Below, piece by piece: positions 41,979 through 52,783 of a DNA stretch of 64,000 nucleotides. This DNA is from Euclidia mi (lineage: Eukaryota > Arthropoda > Insecta > Lepidoptera > Erebidae). How positions within the stretch are numbered: the stretch's first letter is position 1; each line of letters begins with the position of its first letter. The notes beneath the pieces were generated by a model that saw nothing but the letters and a program-made list of their open reading frames with translations, did not search any database and was not told where the DNA came from. Where the stretch lies: contig OX123190.2 in assembly GCA_944739405.2 (NCBI GenBank), positions 60,283,805-60,347,804 of the forward strand, given 5' to 3'. A program made the translations under genes and the position numbers.

Positions 41979-44901
41979 CTAACTGCTTGCATTGGAAATT
42001 TCAAGGATCTTCCCAATAAAAACATTTAAGGAGCCGCAATGAATATCTATGACATCGCTATGTTCATTAATCAGCCTACATATTCTAGGAACAGGCGAAC
42101 GTGCACCAAATTTGGTCCTACGTAGTGGTGGGATCAAAGGTGTGACTGGTTTGCGAGGACGGCCACGTGGCACTCTAAATCAAAATCTTTCTAGTAGCTG
42201 CGGGCAATCAATTTGATCGTGTAGAAGTTTAAAAAGTAATTTCAGATCAATAATGTCTCTTCTTTTATCGAGCATCGTTGTTTTAAAATGAGATAGCATT
42301 TCGATATACGACATATTTCGAATCTCTCTTCTGGACTAATACCCTAAATGCCTCATAAATCTCTTTTGAATCCTTTCCAATCTAAGAGTATGAGTAGAGT
42401 AATGTGGCCTCCACACAATGCTGCAATACTCCAAAATACTTCGGACAAAGCTGTTATAGAGCACTATTTTGGTACTAGGGTTTTTGAAATATTTACCGTT
42501 TCGTATTACAAAACCTAGACATTTAAGAGCTCGTTTGGTAATAGTGTCAATATGGTCGACAAAAGTCAGCTTATTGTCCAAATTAATGCCTAGATCTTTG
42601 ATGTTTTAACTTCCTCCAATTTTCGTCCATCGATGTAATACGAGGATTTAATATTATTGACTTTCCGACTAAATTTTATGTGGAAGCATTTTTCACCGTT
42701 AAGAGAAATTTTATTCCGAGTGCACCAGTCCGACAAAGCATCTATATCCGCTTGCATATTTGTAATATCAATGCTAGACTTTATAATTTTGATAAGTTTC
42801 AAGTCATCAGCTTACAAAAAAGGTGTGGTATGAACTAGGCAGTCACTAATATCATTGAAAAAATATTAAAAAATAAAGGGCCAAGGTGCGAACCCTGTGG
42901 GACTCCTGAATTAATTTTAAATAATGATGATTGATATCCATTCAACACTACATAATATGACCTTTCAGGCAGATAGGATTCAAACCATTTTCAAAGAGGA
43001 CCCGTGATTCCATACCAACGTAATTTGTTTATGAGTATTTGATGGGAAACTCTATCAAATGCCTTACTGAAATCCGTATATATAGCGTCAACTTCGTCAC
43101 CACAGTCCATAGCATCTACAACGGTTTCCAGAAATGTGACAAGGTTTGTACATGTTGATCTACGTTGTACAAACCCATGCTGATGAATGGTCAAATATTT
43201 TTTGAAGTAACTCTGCACATACGGACACAGCAAGGATTCAATGATTTTACCAAAAATCGAGAGAATGGATATAACCCTGTAATTTTTTACGGAACAGTTA
43301 TCCCCACTTTTAAACACTGGTACTACTTTAGCTGTTTTCCAAACCTTAGGGAAAGTACCAGAACTAATCGATTTGTTAAATATGATTGTTAAAGGTCTTG
43401 CTTAATTTGAAGCACAATTAACTATATATGTCGAGGGTATACCATCAGGACCTGCTCCTTTTGAGATATCTATACATTTTAACTTTCGTAACACTTTCTT
43501 TCTGTCAAAGGTAACACTAGAAAAACTGTCCGAGCTCGCTTTTAGACATATAGGACTAAAAAGCTCACGGACAGGATCTACATTATCACCTAAGGCATTG
43601 TCATGTCGATACACCTCTGCAAAATTCATTGCAAACAAATCACAGATACTATAGCCATCGCTCGCACTAATAGATCCATTAGACATTGTCTTTGGATAAG
43701 TGCTCTCGCCACCGCGTTTATTTTTTATAAAAGACCAGAAGCATTTAGGGTTTGTAGATATAAGTTTTTCAGTACTATGGATATATGACTTGTAACATTC
43801 CTTCGCATAATTTCTACAACATACATTAAGTATTTTAAGTGTGATCGCATCTAAGGGGTTCTTAAATAAAGCATATTTGGATCGAACCCTATTTTTTTCT
43901 TTAGTGAGACGAATCATTTTAGACTTAAACCAGCATGGATATTTTTTACTCCTTCTAAAGCTACGAGGCGCAAATGCGTTTATCGTTTCATTAAGAACAT
44001 CGTAAAACAATTCCACCGCGTCATCAATATTGGTACTTTTATTTAGTATTTTATCCCAGTCTTGTTTTTCCAAGTATTCATTCACCTTTTTGTAATCCGT
44101 TTTGTGAAAATTATATTTTAACGTCGCCTGGTTTGGTGACAGGTTTGTTGATTTTTTTTAAATTAACTCTATTTGCAATGGGGGATGGTACTTACCGATC
44201 ACACTTAGCGGATCTGCTTCACTGACGTTAAAATTCGGGATGTTAGTCAATACAAGCAGTTTACCACTACAATTATAAACTGTGTTGCACTGTTTTAGAC
44301 CGTTTACCGTGGTGAAATCGACAAGCAAATGTTCTAGGTTGGAGTTTCTTTGGTCTACTGTAGAATCATTTATAGTTTGCCAATCGATTCCCCCCAGGTT
44401 AAAATCTCCCACAATGCACGTAAATGCGTTAGAAATATCAAGGCATCGATTACAATTCTTAATAAAATCTTCCAAATTGTGTTTGGAAACAGGAAGCGGT
44501 AGGTAAATGGCACAAAGTTCAATACATGATGATTGATTTCTAGTGCCACCTGGAATTTCCAAAGCCACCCAGAGGTCTTCACAATTACTCAACCTTGACT
44601 TTAATTGGACTGAATTGAATTTTTTATTGACAGCAATGAGTACTCATCCTCCATCTTTGTTTCTATGGTATCCCGACATTTCTCTATCTCTCCTATACAC
44701 AGAGTATCTATCATCAAATAGTTCATTGTTGTAAATGGAACTATCAAGCCAAGTTTCAGTCAAAATTACAATATCATGGTTTTGAGTGTTTAAATTGCAA
44801 TAAAAATCATGCGTCTTTGTGCGCAACCCTCGAACGTTTTGGTAATATATATTGAATCCAAGAGAAGCGAATGATCTAAGAATAGTAATAAAAACATGCA
44901 C
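41979..44901 (-). pseudogene. CR1-group LINE ORF2 (endonuclease-RT), broken
   Basis: From 44901 leftward are the endonuclease motifs YYQNVRGLRTK, ILTETWL, CIVGDFNLGGIDW and KYHPPLQIEL (ending at a stop near 44160). The linker follows, then RT motifs: GAGPDGIPSTYI, YRVISILSIFGKIIES, QHGFVQRRST, YTDFSKAFDRVSHQILI and a SGVPQGSHLGPLFFNIFF region. The YADD tyrosine codon reads TAA (42814-42812), leaving ADDLKL after a stop. A frame change lies near 42600. The C-terminus includes RRTKFGARSPVPRICRLINE and ends at 41979. Stops at about 44643, 44158, 43402, 42990 and 42812 show long decay. Confidence 0.8.
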
Positions 44902-44924
44902 TAAACATAGGAATATATATTTTT

Positions 44925-46661
44925 TTATAGCAATTTACTTAAAGATTCTTTGTCTCTAATCACTTCATATTTAGCTGTTATATCCTTACGCATTAATTTA
45001 CGGCCACCACGGACCAATACAGTGTGGTCTTCTATTATGTTAAAGCCAATCGTTGTACCTATCTGTCTAGTTAAGCTTATCAGATTCTCTGTCTTGTGCT
45101 CAGGAACACATTGTATTTCAATATTATTACAACGAGCCTGCTGCTCCATCTGATTTAATTTATTTGTCAGGTATGCGACAGTGTTCTTCAATACATTATG
45201 CTCCTTTTTAACTTCCACGAAGTTTTTATTTGAGGTTTTAATAGTTTTATAGCGTCCTCGTAATGCCCGTTCATGAAAGACATGGAATCCTTAACTTCTT
45301 TTAATTCCTCTTTGATTGACTTCAATTCAGCGTTGAGCAGGGTATACATTGAGGCTTTTAATTGGTCATTCATATTGTTCATTTCAGATCTGACAATTTC
45401 AGACACTATTTCTCGCACATCTTCCTTCGTAACCGAGTTGTGACTTATAGTTGGCGGTGAAGATAATGCCTGTGGTTTTTTAGGACGGGTTCGTGTGGTA
45501 ACGTTATCTGTATATTTTACTTGAGTGTTATCGTTTCTGCCCGCAGCATTTTGTTTAGCATTTTTGCAGAGCGGGCACTGCCAATTGAGTTGCGTAGAGG
45601 GGTGAGGCAGGGGGATGTAATATCCCCTAAGCTCTTCACCAATGCACTCGAAGACGTCTTTAAGGACGCTGGACTGGACTGGACGGGGCATAAACATTAA
45701 TGGCGAGTACATATCCCACCTTCGGTTTGCCGACGATATCGTTATCGTGGCAGAGAGCCTGGAAGAGCTGAGCGAGATGCTGCATAGCCTAAATGGAGCC
45801 TCTCGATGGGTCGGTCTCGGCATGAACTTGGATAAAACCAAGATTATGTTCAACGAACACATTGTGCCGGGACCGGTTTATGTCGACGGATCGATGCTCG
45901 AAGTTGTTCAAGAGTATGTCTACCTTGGGCAAGTAGTCCAGCTTGGTAGAAACAACTTCGAGAAAGAAATCGACCGCAGGATCCAGTTGGGTTGGGCAGC
46001 GTTTGGCAAGCTACGTCGAGTTTTCTCTTCGCCCCTACCGCAATGCCTGAAGACCAAAGTCTTCAACCAATGCGTCCTACCTGTTATGACGTACGGTGCC
46101 GAGACGTGGACACTCACAGAGGGACTAGTCCACAAACTAAAAGTGACGCAGCGAGCTATGGAACGGGCTATGCTTGGTGTCTCTTTGAAGGATAAAATCT
46201 GAAACGAAGTTATCCGACAAAGAACCAAAGTTACCGACATAGCTCACAGAATCAGTAGGCTCAAGTGGCAGTGGGCTGGCCATATCTGTAGAAGGACTGA
46301 TGGCCGATGGAGCAAGCGTATCCTAGAGTGGAGACCACGCCTCGGCAAGCGTAAGGTAGGGCGGCCCCCGGCTAGGTGGACCAACGACCTGAAAAAGGTG
46401 GCTGGGACAGACTGAATATCGGAAGGCTGAGGACCGTGTACTGTGGCGCGTGTTGGGAGAGGCCTATGTTCAGCAGTGGACTGCGATAGGCTGATTGATT
46501 GAGCACTGCCAATCTGGAGCCAGATAGTTAGTAGCGCTGCCTTGCTTAGGTGTCGCTTGCAGGGAAGCCAAATGGTAATCTTTTTTACACACGCTACATG
46601 TTACATATTCGTCATCTCGATCCTCATTACAACAACTCCAAAAAGTCGCAGGTTTCGACAT
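44925..46661 (-). pseudogene. CR1-group LINE ORF1 with PHD-like finger, split by an RTE insertion
   Basis: The N-terminus starts at 46661 (MSKPATFWSCC). It has a PHD-like cysteine/histidine pattern: CC, then CSVCKKDYH, later DWQC, with the final CPLC completed only on the far side of the RTE insertion at 45585. The second part (45585 to about 45230) is a charged coiled coil (TKEDVREIVSEIVRSEMNNM and following). After a frame change near 45230 the last part (45218-44925) continues as a helical segment followed by an RNA-binding-like domain (NIEIQCVPEH, VRGGRKLMRKDI). By analogy ORF1 would bind element RNA. The open frame that seems to start at 45862 is an artefact, because its first 90 codons are antisense RTE sequence. 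Confidence 0.7.
45586..46502 (+). mobile_element. RTE LINE 3' fragment with 11-bp target duplication
   Basis: The 917-bp insert is flanked by GCACTGCCAAT on both sides (45575-45585 and 46503-46513). It encodes the RT from LRRGVRQGDVISPKLFTNAL through LRFADDIVIVAES to the RTE C-terminus (WTNDLKKVAGTD and a decayed QQWT ending). The FADD box is intact. A frame change lies near 45670, and a TGA at 46200-46202 follows SLKDKI, where an arginine is expected. The truncated 5' end and clean duplication are what target-primed reverse transcription leaves. It landed in the ORF1 of the CR1-group LINE, so it is younger than that element. Confidence 0.88.
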
Positions 46662-46739
46662 TGTTAAAAGGATGTTTTCCTTAACGATTTTTTATAAACT
46701 TTTCTTTTAAGGGTATCTTTTTATAATATTTTAATATTT

Positions 46740-46950
46740 TTTAAAGAAAAATCACACAAAAAAGTGAATATCTCAGTTACTCATTCAGACTTATATTCAA
46801 TATTTGTTTATCTCTTAAAGTGTCTCAGGTACACATTTTCAATACAAAAAGATTATCATCCGAAGTGCCGGGCTCGAACTCGATGCACGTGAATTTCGGT
46901 GATAAGGCTATAGAGCTTTGCGCCACCAGTACAAGCAGAGTTGTGGCGAA
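46740..46950 (-). repeat. Possible tRNA-like SINE fragment
   Basis: On the minus strand TGGTGGCGCAAAGCTCTATA is followed about 45 bases later by GAGTTCGAGCCCGGCAC, a B-box-like sequence, and then an A/T-rich body. The spacing fits a tRNA-derived head. The A box is poor. It lies in what should be the 5' leader of the CR1-group LINE and is probably another small insertion. Confidence 0.35.
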
Positions 46951-47278
46951 TTACTGCTAGTTATTGAACGATAATTTTATGTTACTGTGAGACTTTGTTT
47001 ACGATGTTTATTAGCAAATGACCTTTCTATTGTGATTCAATGTCAAACATTTCGATGTGTACACAACAGTTAGTGATGTTTTTACGTAATTATTTTATTG
47101 TTCTTCGACACTGCACTATGTTTTATTATTTACTTTGTAAGGCTTTTTATAACGCACTCGCGAGTGCGTAATTTTTGCGATGTTTCGTGCACTTTTTACT
47201 ACAATTTAAGTAAATAAATTACGAGGAAAAAATAACACGTCTACCTACTATCACGACTTCACTATGAAGTTGAGAACG
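46951..47278. other. Non-coding AT-rich stretch, probable LINE leader
   Basis: I see no coding similarity. By position it is the 5' leader of the minus-strand CR1-group LINE, and it ends where the R1-like coding sequence resumes. Confidence 0.4.
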
Positions 47279-47954
47279 TAAGAGGAGTTACACTCATCGA
47301 GTGGGCGGCAGTATTGGACCTCGGCATTTTAAACCGGGGTTCAGTCAGAACTTGTGTACGATGGTAGGGGGAGTCGATAATCGACCTGTCATGGGCGACT
47401 CCAGACGCCAGCAACCTGGTGTCAGGATGGAAAGTGGCAGCGGAGGTGATCACTCTGTCGGACCACCGCCATATTATGTTTGATGTTTCCATCCTCCACC
47501 CTGTAGCAAACCAGACACGCCGCAATGATAGCCTTCCGCGACGTTGGTCCCTCAAGCAAATGGACAGACACATGCTCGTCGCTGTAGCTATCGCTGCGGA
47601 CTGGCCAGAGGAAGAACAGGTCTCGTCCGATCCCGAAGCGCAGGCAGCCTGGTTCCGTCACGTCATGACATAAGTGTGTGACGCGTCAATGCCACGGGTC
47701 CAGCCGGGAGGGTAAAAGGGCTCGGTATATTGGTGGTCGCCCGAAATAGCGCAATTAGTGCGTGATTGCGCAAGGGCCCGCCGCCGATATCTGAGAGCCC
47801 GACGAAGGCGGCGAGCCACAGCCGAAGAGGTTGCCGAAATGAGGCGAGAGTACGGAGTTGCTGTAAAGGCTCTTAGTTTCGCCATCGCGGATGCCAAGGC
47901 TCGATTTTGGACAGAACTCATTGAGGGGCTGGACAGTGACCCATTGAGGCGTCC
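47279..47954 (+). pseudogene. R1-like LINE ORF2, endonuclease end and linker (second piece)
   Basis: Coding resumes as RGVTLIEWAAVLDLGILNRG, with DLSWATPD and TLSDHRHIMFDV, the last catalytic histidine box of the endonuclease (47455-47485). The R1-clade linker follows (ARRRYLRARRRRRATAEEVA, then FWTELIEGLDSDP). It ends at RRPY, 47954-47958, where an inverted repeat begins. Small frame changes occur near 47370 and 47700. It joins the first piece (41161-41722) and the third (63590 onward) in protein order, which shows these are one element. Confidence 0.75.
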
Positions 47955-47989
47955 GTACAAAGGACAATGGCAGATCTCCATACATCAAA

Positions 47990-48467
47990 ATGTCTGAAAT
48001 TAAATTGAAGCGTACAGTAATAAAAAATATATCAAAAAATTTGGGGTAAGTAACAGAGTCTATAAATGATTCTATTTTCACTCAGGAAAGGTGGAAAAAG
48101 AAGATATCGGTGTTTGAATTTTTAGTTAAGAATGAACAATCTAGGTAAAAGGAAAGTTATAGTATGAAAGTTAAACAATGTAGGTAGGTACGTTTGAATT
48201 ATCAAATGACATATGTCAGATTGACATCAAAACGCGGAAGTATTTTGTAGCTTGTAGCATCTAACTGTCACAGCCAGAGACAAGCAGAGCTGCACATTTT
48301 AAATCGATTTTATGTGAAATCGATACAACATTAAAACGATGCTGTGAGGTTTTTATTTGATTTAAACGTTGTTTTGCTTCAAAAATATTAGCTTATTGAT
48401 ATAATGTTGATTAAATATTAAATAACTGCATTTTAAACCAGACCAACTCTATAAAGGTCGATGGTAT
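47990..48467. other. Non-coding interior of the TIR-bounded insertion
   Basis: AT-rich sequence without coding similarity lies between the left inverted repeat and the gypsy 5' LTR. Nothing else is supported. Confidence 0.5.
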
Positions 48468-48879
48468 TGTTACGCCATCTATCGGTGAATATAGGGGGTA
48501 CTAGAAGAGATTGAATGTATCGGTGGTTTAAAGGTAATGCATCTACTCTGTACTAGATGGTGTTGCTGTATCGAGTATCGATTGTTCTCGAATATTTCGA
48601 CAGTTTTGTAGAAGCATCTAGAATGCGCTAGTGATGTTATCCGGCCAGTATAAATAGAGCGCGAGCGAACGGACCAGACACAGTTATAATTGAATATCGG
48701 AGCGATAAACAAGAAGCGAAGGGAAATAAGAGGAAGTGTTTAGTGTTGTTCTAGTGGTGTGAATAGTGTGTTTTATTAGGGAAGTGAAAATTAAGTGTGT
48801 ATAGTGTTTGTGTATAAATAAAGTTCAGTTTAAGTGGCATAGTGAGTTATAATTTATCGTCGAACCCCAGCTCGTAACA
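48468..48879 (+). repeat. 5' LTR of gypsy copy A
   Basis: The 412-bp repeat begins TGTTACGCC and ends CTCGTAACA. It has a TATA box (TATAAATA, 48649-48656) and a polyadenylation signal (AATAAA, 48817-48822), so a U3-R-U5 order is readable. A primer-binding site, TGGTGTCAGAAG, follows from 48883. The reverse-oriented copy B has a 446-bp LTR of the same family (62076-62521) that agrees well at both ends and differs in the central U3. Copy A has no 3' LTR of its own. Confidence 0.85.
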
Positions 48880-48907
48880 AACTGGTGTCAGAAGAAAGGG
48901 ATAAATT

Positions 48908-50380
48908 ATGCCGGTTATGCCGAAGGAAGAAACTGAAGGTGTGCGTACAAGGAACCAGCGCCAGCAAGACCTGGACCAGAGACGCTTCGGAGACGTTCCT
49001 TCTCCATCGTCTGGTGGACCAGGCGACTCCGCGGCTGCAGTGAAGCCTGCAAGCGTACACTCCGTGACGGTGCCCGACATCGCGGCTCTGATGGCGTTCA
49101 TGCAGGAGCAGGCCCGCCGTCAGGAGGAGCAGGCTCGCCGTCAAGAGGAGCACGCGCGCCGCATGGAGGAACAGCTACAGCGCTACAAGGAGGAGCAGGC
49201 TCGCCGTCAAGAGGAGCACGCGCGCCGCATGGAGGAACAGCTACAGCGCGACAAGGAGGAGCAGGCTCGCCGTCAAGAGGAGCACGCGCGCCGCATGGAG
49301 GAACAGCTACAGCGCGACAAGGAGGAGCAGGCTCGTCGTCAAGAGGAGCAGGCTCGCCGTCAGGAGAAGCAGGCTCGCCGCCTGGAGGAACAGCTTCAGC
49401 GCGACAAGGAGGAGCAGGACCGCCGTCAACAGGAACAGGCTCGCCGTCATGAGGAGCACGCGCGCCGCCTAGAGGAGCAGCTGCAGCGCGACAAGGAAGA
49501 GCACGCCCGCCGTCTGGAGGAACAGCTGGTGCTCATGAAGGACCTTAGCGCTGCGGTGGGGAAGGACTTGAAGGCGGTCAAGGAGGAACTCCAGCAGCAC
49601 GAGGCCCGTATCAGCGACATTGAGAAGCGTGTACATGACCACCACGAGACCTGTGTTGCTAAAGTGGAGAAGAAATTGTGTGGGCTGGAAGTGACATCAG
49701 CGGCTGTGGTGCCCTCGCCCCGTGGGTTTAAGGTTCCACCATTTGATGGCTCGTTATCATGGTCGGCATACAAGATCCAATTCGAGGCTGTGATGCGATC
49801 AAATGCATGGAATAAAGAACAGGCCTTAACCGCGCTAACCTTGGGCCTTCGCGACCGCGCCTTGACAGTGTTGGAGGCACTCGGGCAAGACGTCACCTAC
49901 GAAAAGCTCCTGGAGGCGCTGGAGGCAAGATACGGTGACGCGCACCTTGAACATGTGTATCATGCTCAACTGAAGGACAGGACACAGCGCACCGGAGAAA
50001 CTCTGCAGCAGTGGGCTCTAAAGGTGGAAAAGCTGGTCAGGAAGGCATACCAGTCGTCGCCTGCGCTTGTTGACGGGAACCTCGTACAGGCGTTTACGGA
50101 TGGGATCCGGGATCTGGAGGTAAAAGCAGCAGTGAGGCTTGGGCACTTAAAGGACCTCAAGGACGCCTTAGCCCACGCTCTGGAGGTGGAAGCAGTGCGA
50201 CGCGACGACCGAGGTCACCGCATCAGGGAAGTTGTGTTGTCACCTCGGTGCTACAACTGCGGAGAAAGAGGCCATATCCGCTTGAGCTGCCCAAGGCGTA
50301 GGCATTCTGGTGACATCCTGTCTCCACCAAAGGGGTCGCCTGATGTGCCTGCCAGGCAGCGAGAGCAGGGAAACGAGTAG
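48908..50380 (+). CDS. gag: Gypsy copy A gag with 22-residue coiled-coil repeats
   Basis: ATG 48908 lies 16 bp after the primer-binding site and opens 490 codons. Residues about 66-205 form a highly charged coiled coil built from a 22-residue (66-bp) unit (HARRMEEQLQRDKEEQARRQ plus EE), repeated about three times cleanly and then in variants. Residues 274-430 are a Ty3/gypsy capsid-like region (FKVPPFDGSLSWSAYKIQFE, later LEALEARYGDAHLEHVY, ETLQQWALKVEKLV). One CCHC zinc knuckle, CYNCGERGHIRLSC, spans residues 448-461. Gag assembles particles and packages RNA. No stop or frameshift is seen. The pol frame overlaps its 3' end in the -1 frame. Confidence 0.88.
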   Translation: MPVMPKEETEGVRTRNQRQQDLDQRRFGDVPSPSSGGPGDSAAAVKPASVHSVTVPDIAALMAFMQEQARRQEEQARRQEEHARRMEEQLQRYKEEQARRQEEHARRMEEQLQRDKEEQARRQEEHARRMEEQLQRDKEEQARRQEEQARRQEKQARRLEEQLQRDKEEQDRRQQEQARRHEEHARRLEEQLQRDKEEHARRLEEQLVLMKDLSAAVGKDLKAVKEELQQHEARISDIEKRVHDHHETCVAKVEKKLCGLEVTSAAVVPSPRGFKVPPFDGSLSWSAYKIQFEAVMRSNAWNKEQALTALTLGLRDRALTVLEALGQDVTYEKLLEALEARYGDAHLEHVYHAQLKDRTQRTGETLQQWALKVEKLVRKAYQSSPALVDGNLVQAFTDGIRDLEVKAAVRLGHLKDLKDALAHALEVEAVRRDDRGHRIREVVLSPRCYNCGERGHIRLSCPRRRHSGDILSPPKGSPDVPARQREQGNE

Positions 50381-52144
50381 AAGCCAGGACTGCGGGGCGG
50401 GTGCTGGCTGGTAATGGAAGAACCCCAAGTATCTCGATCTCGCAATCATGTGACGGGAACAGCCTGATCATCGAAGGCGAAATTAACAGAACACCATGCA
50501 AGCTGACATTGGACACGGGTTCTTCTCGGACAGTCGTCGGTTTCCATCTGGCAAGACGGGTTCTTCGGGGCTGCTTCAGGAACAATGAATGTGTGAATCT
50601 GAGAACACCTACCGGTCAGCACATAACCGTCCGAGGTGAAATGGAGGTGGATCTGAAGCTAGGCAACAAAGTTTACCGTCACCAAGTCATCGTGGCCGAT
50701 ATAGTGGACGACTGCATCTTAGGCCTAGACTTCATGCGGAAGTATCGCTGCGAGATCGATGTTAACCAGGGAGTCTTGAAGTGTGGCTCGGAAGAAGTCT
50801 TCATAGAAGGTGCAACTTCAGGAAAAGTGTACTTCCTGAAGAATGTCATTCTTCAACCGCGGTCGGAAACGGTTGTACCAGTTTGTTTACCAGGGAATTC
50901 TGATCGAGGGAACCGCTGCGTACTAATCGAAGGCCTAGAGAAAGAGGCCTCGTGGAAGATTGCACGAACGTTGGTAAGGGGTACCAAAGATTCATCAGTA
51001 CGCGCACTGAATGCAAGTGACAAGGAAGTGTCGCTCAAGAAAGGGACGGAATTGGTTACCTATGAAGGAGTGGCTTGGATGCGTAGATGTCAAGAGCAAC
51101 CTACCAGCGCCAAGGTTCAGGGTGCACGATTCGACGTGTCTTCACTTTTGGAGGACTGCCAAAGTACCCTGTCAGAAGAAGAGAAAACTAAGGCTAAGAA
51201 GATGTTAAACCGGTTCGCCGTTATTTTCTCGACCAGTGATGCCGACATGGGGAAGACGGCACTAGTCCAGCACAAAATAAACACGGGAAGTGAAGCACCG
51301 ATTCGCCAGCGACCAAGACGTGTGCCAGTGGCACGGGAACGTGAAGTGGAAACTATGATCGACGGTATGGTAAAAGAAGGCGTAATCAAGCCTTCGTCCA
51401 GCCCGTAGTGCTCTCCGAAGGTGTTAGTTAAGAAGAAGGATGGCAGCATGCGCTTCTGTGTAGACCACCGCCGATTAAATTACATCACGAAGAAGGACAG
51501 CTACCCACTGCCAAGGATCGATGACACACTGGAAACGCTGACGGGGATGAAGTGATTTTCTACCTTAGACCTAAAAAATGGCTACTGGCAGGTAGAAATA
51601 GATCCTCGAGACAAGGAGAAGACGGCATTCGCCACAGGGAAAGGATTATGGCAATTTAACGTCATGCCCTTTGTATTGTGCAACGCTCCGGCTACTTTTA
51701 AGAGACTGATGGAGCGAGTGCTTATGGGACTGATTGGAGACGCCTGCCTGGTCTACTTGGATGACATCATCATCGTGGGGCGCACCTTCCAGGATCACCT
51801 TCAAAACTTGGAGCAAGTGCTGTCAAAAATACGAGGAGCTAATTTGAAGCTGAGTCCGAAGAAATGCGCGTTATTCAGACGTGAACTTTCTAGGACATGT
51901 GGTCTCGGAGAACGGTATTCAAACTGACCCGGATAAGATCATTGCCGTGAAGGAATGGCCAGTTCCAGAGAATAAAACGCAGGTCAGAGCATTCCTCGGA
52001 TTATGCTCCTACTACCGACGGTTTGTGAAGAACTTTGCTGACATTGCTCGACCTCTTCATAAGCTCACCGAAGACAGAGTACAGTTCTGTTGGAATGAGA
52101 GCTGTGACGTTGCATTCCAGAAGCTCAAGGAACATCTGTGCACT
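50344..52144 (+). pseudogene. pol: Gypsy copy A pol: protease and reverse transcriptase, broken
   Basis: The pol frame is open from 50344 to 51408. It contains the aspartic protease (LTLDTGSSRTVVGF near 50500-50545, and ILGLDFMRKY near 50715) and the RT start (EREVETMIDGMVKEGVIKPS). A TAG at 51406-51408 replaces a tryptophan in the SSSPW motif, and a TGA follows at 51553-51555. Further RT motifs are VKKKDGSMRFCVDHRRLN, YPLPRIDD, TLDLKNGYWQVEI and LVYLDDIIIVG (51750-51780). A frame change near 51880 precedes NFLGHVVSENGIQTDPDKI. The gene is cut at 52144 (KLKEHLC) by a LINE and resumes at 58295. The stops make the pol inactive. Confidence 0.82.
50368..50409 (+). promoter_or_regulatory. Predicted -1 ribosomal frameshift signal between gag and pol
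   Basis: The heptamer GGGAAAC (50368-50374) is phased as G GGA AAC in the gag frame, two codons before the gag stop TAG (50378-50380). After a 7-nt spacer, AGCCAG (50382-50387) can pair with CTGGCT (50404-50409) around a 16-nt loop. The pol frame is open in -1 from 50344. Heptamer type, phase, spacer and downstream stem match known -1 frameshift sites. No function was tested. Confidence 0.65.
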
Positions 52145-52783
52145 AATAATAATAATAATAAGTTATAATAATAATGAGTTGGCGAGTCACCGTCTGCCCC
52201 TTTTCGACGTACTATAAGAGTACTTAGGGCAGACGCCGATTTTCATCCATAGTTTCCATATCACTTATCCATTGAACACCCATCACAATAACCCAGAGTA
52301 ATTATTTTCCATACAAATAGCAATAGTCCTACACCTGCTGCGGCTAATCCGTGGCTGTACTTCATAGTGCAGTTATGGAGGCTCCTCAGTAGGTGTCTCA
52401 TCACATCTTAGATTAAAACTCTCAAGAGGCCTCTGCGCGTTGGACCTATGTCTCCGTGTACGCCTGCCAAAGGGCCGTGTACTTTTTTAACACCATATGT
52501 TAGAAAAGTACGCGTGATGGAGAAACATATAATAATAAAATTTATTAATTTTCATACATCACAAAAATAAACATAAAGTTCTTAAAAGGTAATTTAGGTA
52601 GAATAATGAGGTGCCTGTACTAGGGTAAACCTGTGCCACAGGCATTAAAGGCACTTACAGTAAGTGATTTTGATCTGAATTATGAAGTAATTACAATATT
52701 TATCATCAACATATTAAACGTAATGTTTCTAAATAAAAATATGCCTACTTAGAATTATTTTAAAACTAATATGAAATGTATAA

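Larger units (their letters stand above)
41723..47278 (-). mobile_element. CR1-group LINE inserted into the R1-like element
   Basis: Read on the minus strand the element has a 5' leader (right), an ORF1 with a PHD-like zinc finger and coiled coil, an ORF2 and an (AAAT)n-type tail (41724-41752). It splits the R1-like endonuclease between 41722 and 47279. A weak 7-bp target duplication is possible (GACAATG at 41716 and GAGAACG at 47272, five of seven identical). ORF1 itself is interrupted by an RTE 3' fragment. Stops in ORF2, one at the RT catalytic loop, make it inactive. Confidence 0.75.

Noticed and set aside
45188..45862. 224-codon minus-strand frame presented as one protein
   Set aside because: Its first 90 codons are antisense RTE sequence; the true ORF1 continues across the RTE insertion from 46661.
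41716..47278. Firm target duplication for the CR1-group LINE
   Set aside because: Only five of seven bases agree, so it is offered as possible, not as proof; the split R1-like protein is the real evidence.
48847..49153. Minus-strand frames over gypsy gag, and the matching frames at 61811-62098
   Set aside because: They are antisense to the repetitive coiled-coil coding region of gag.
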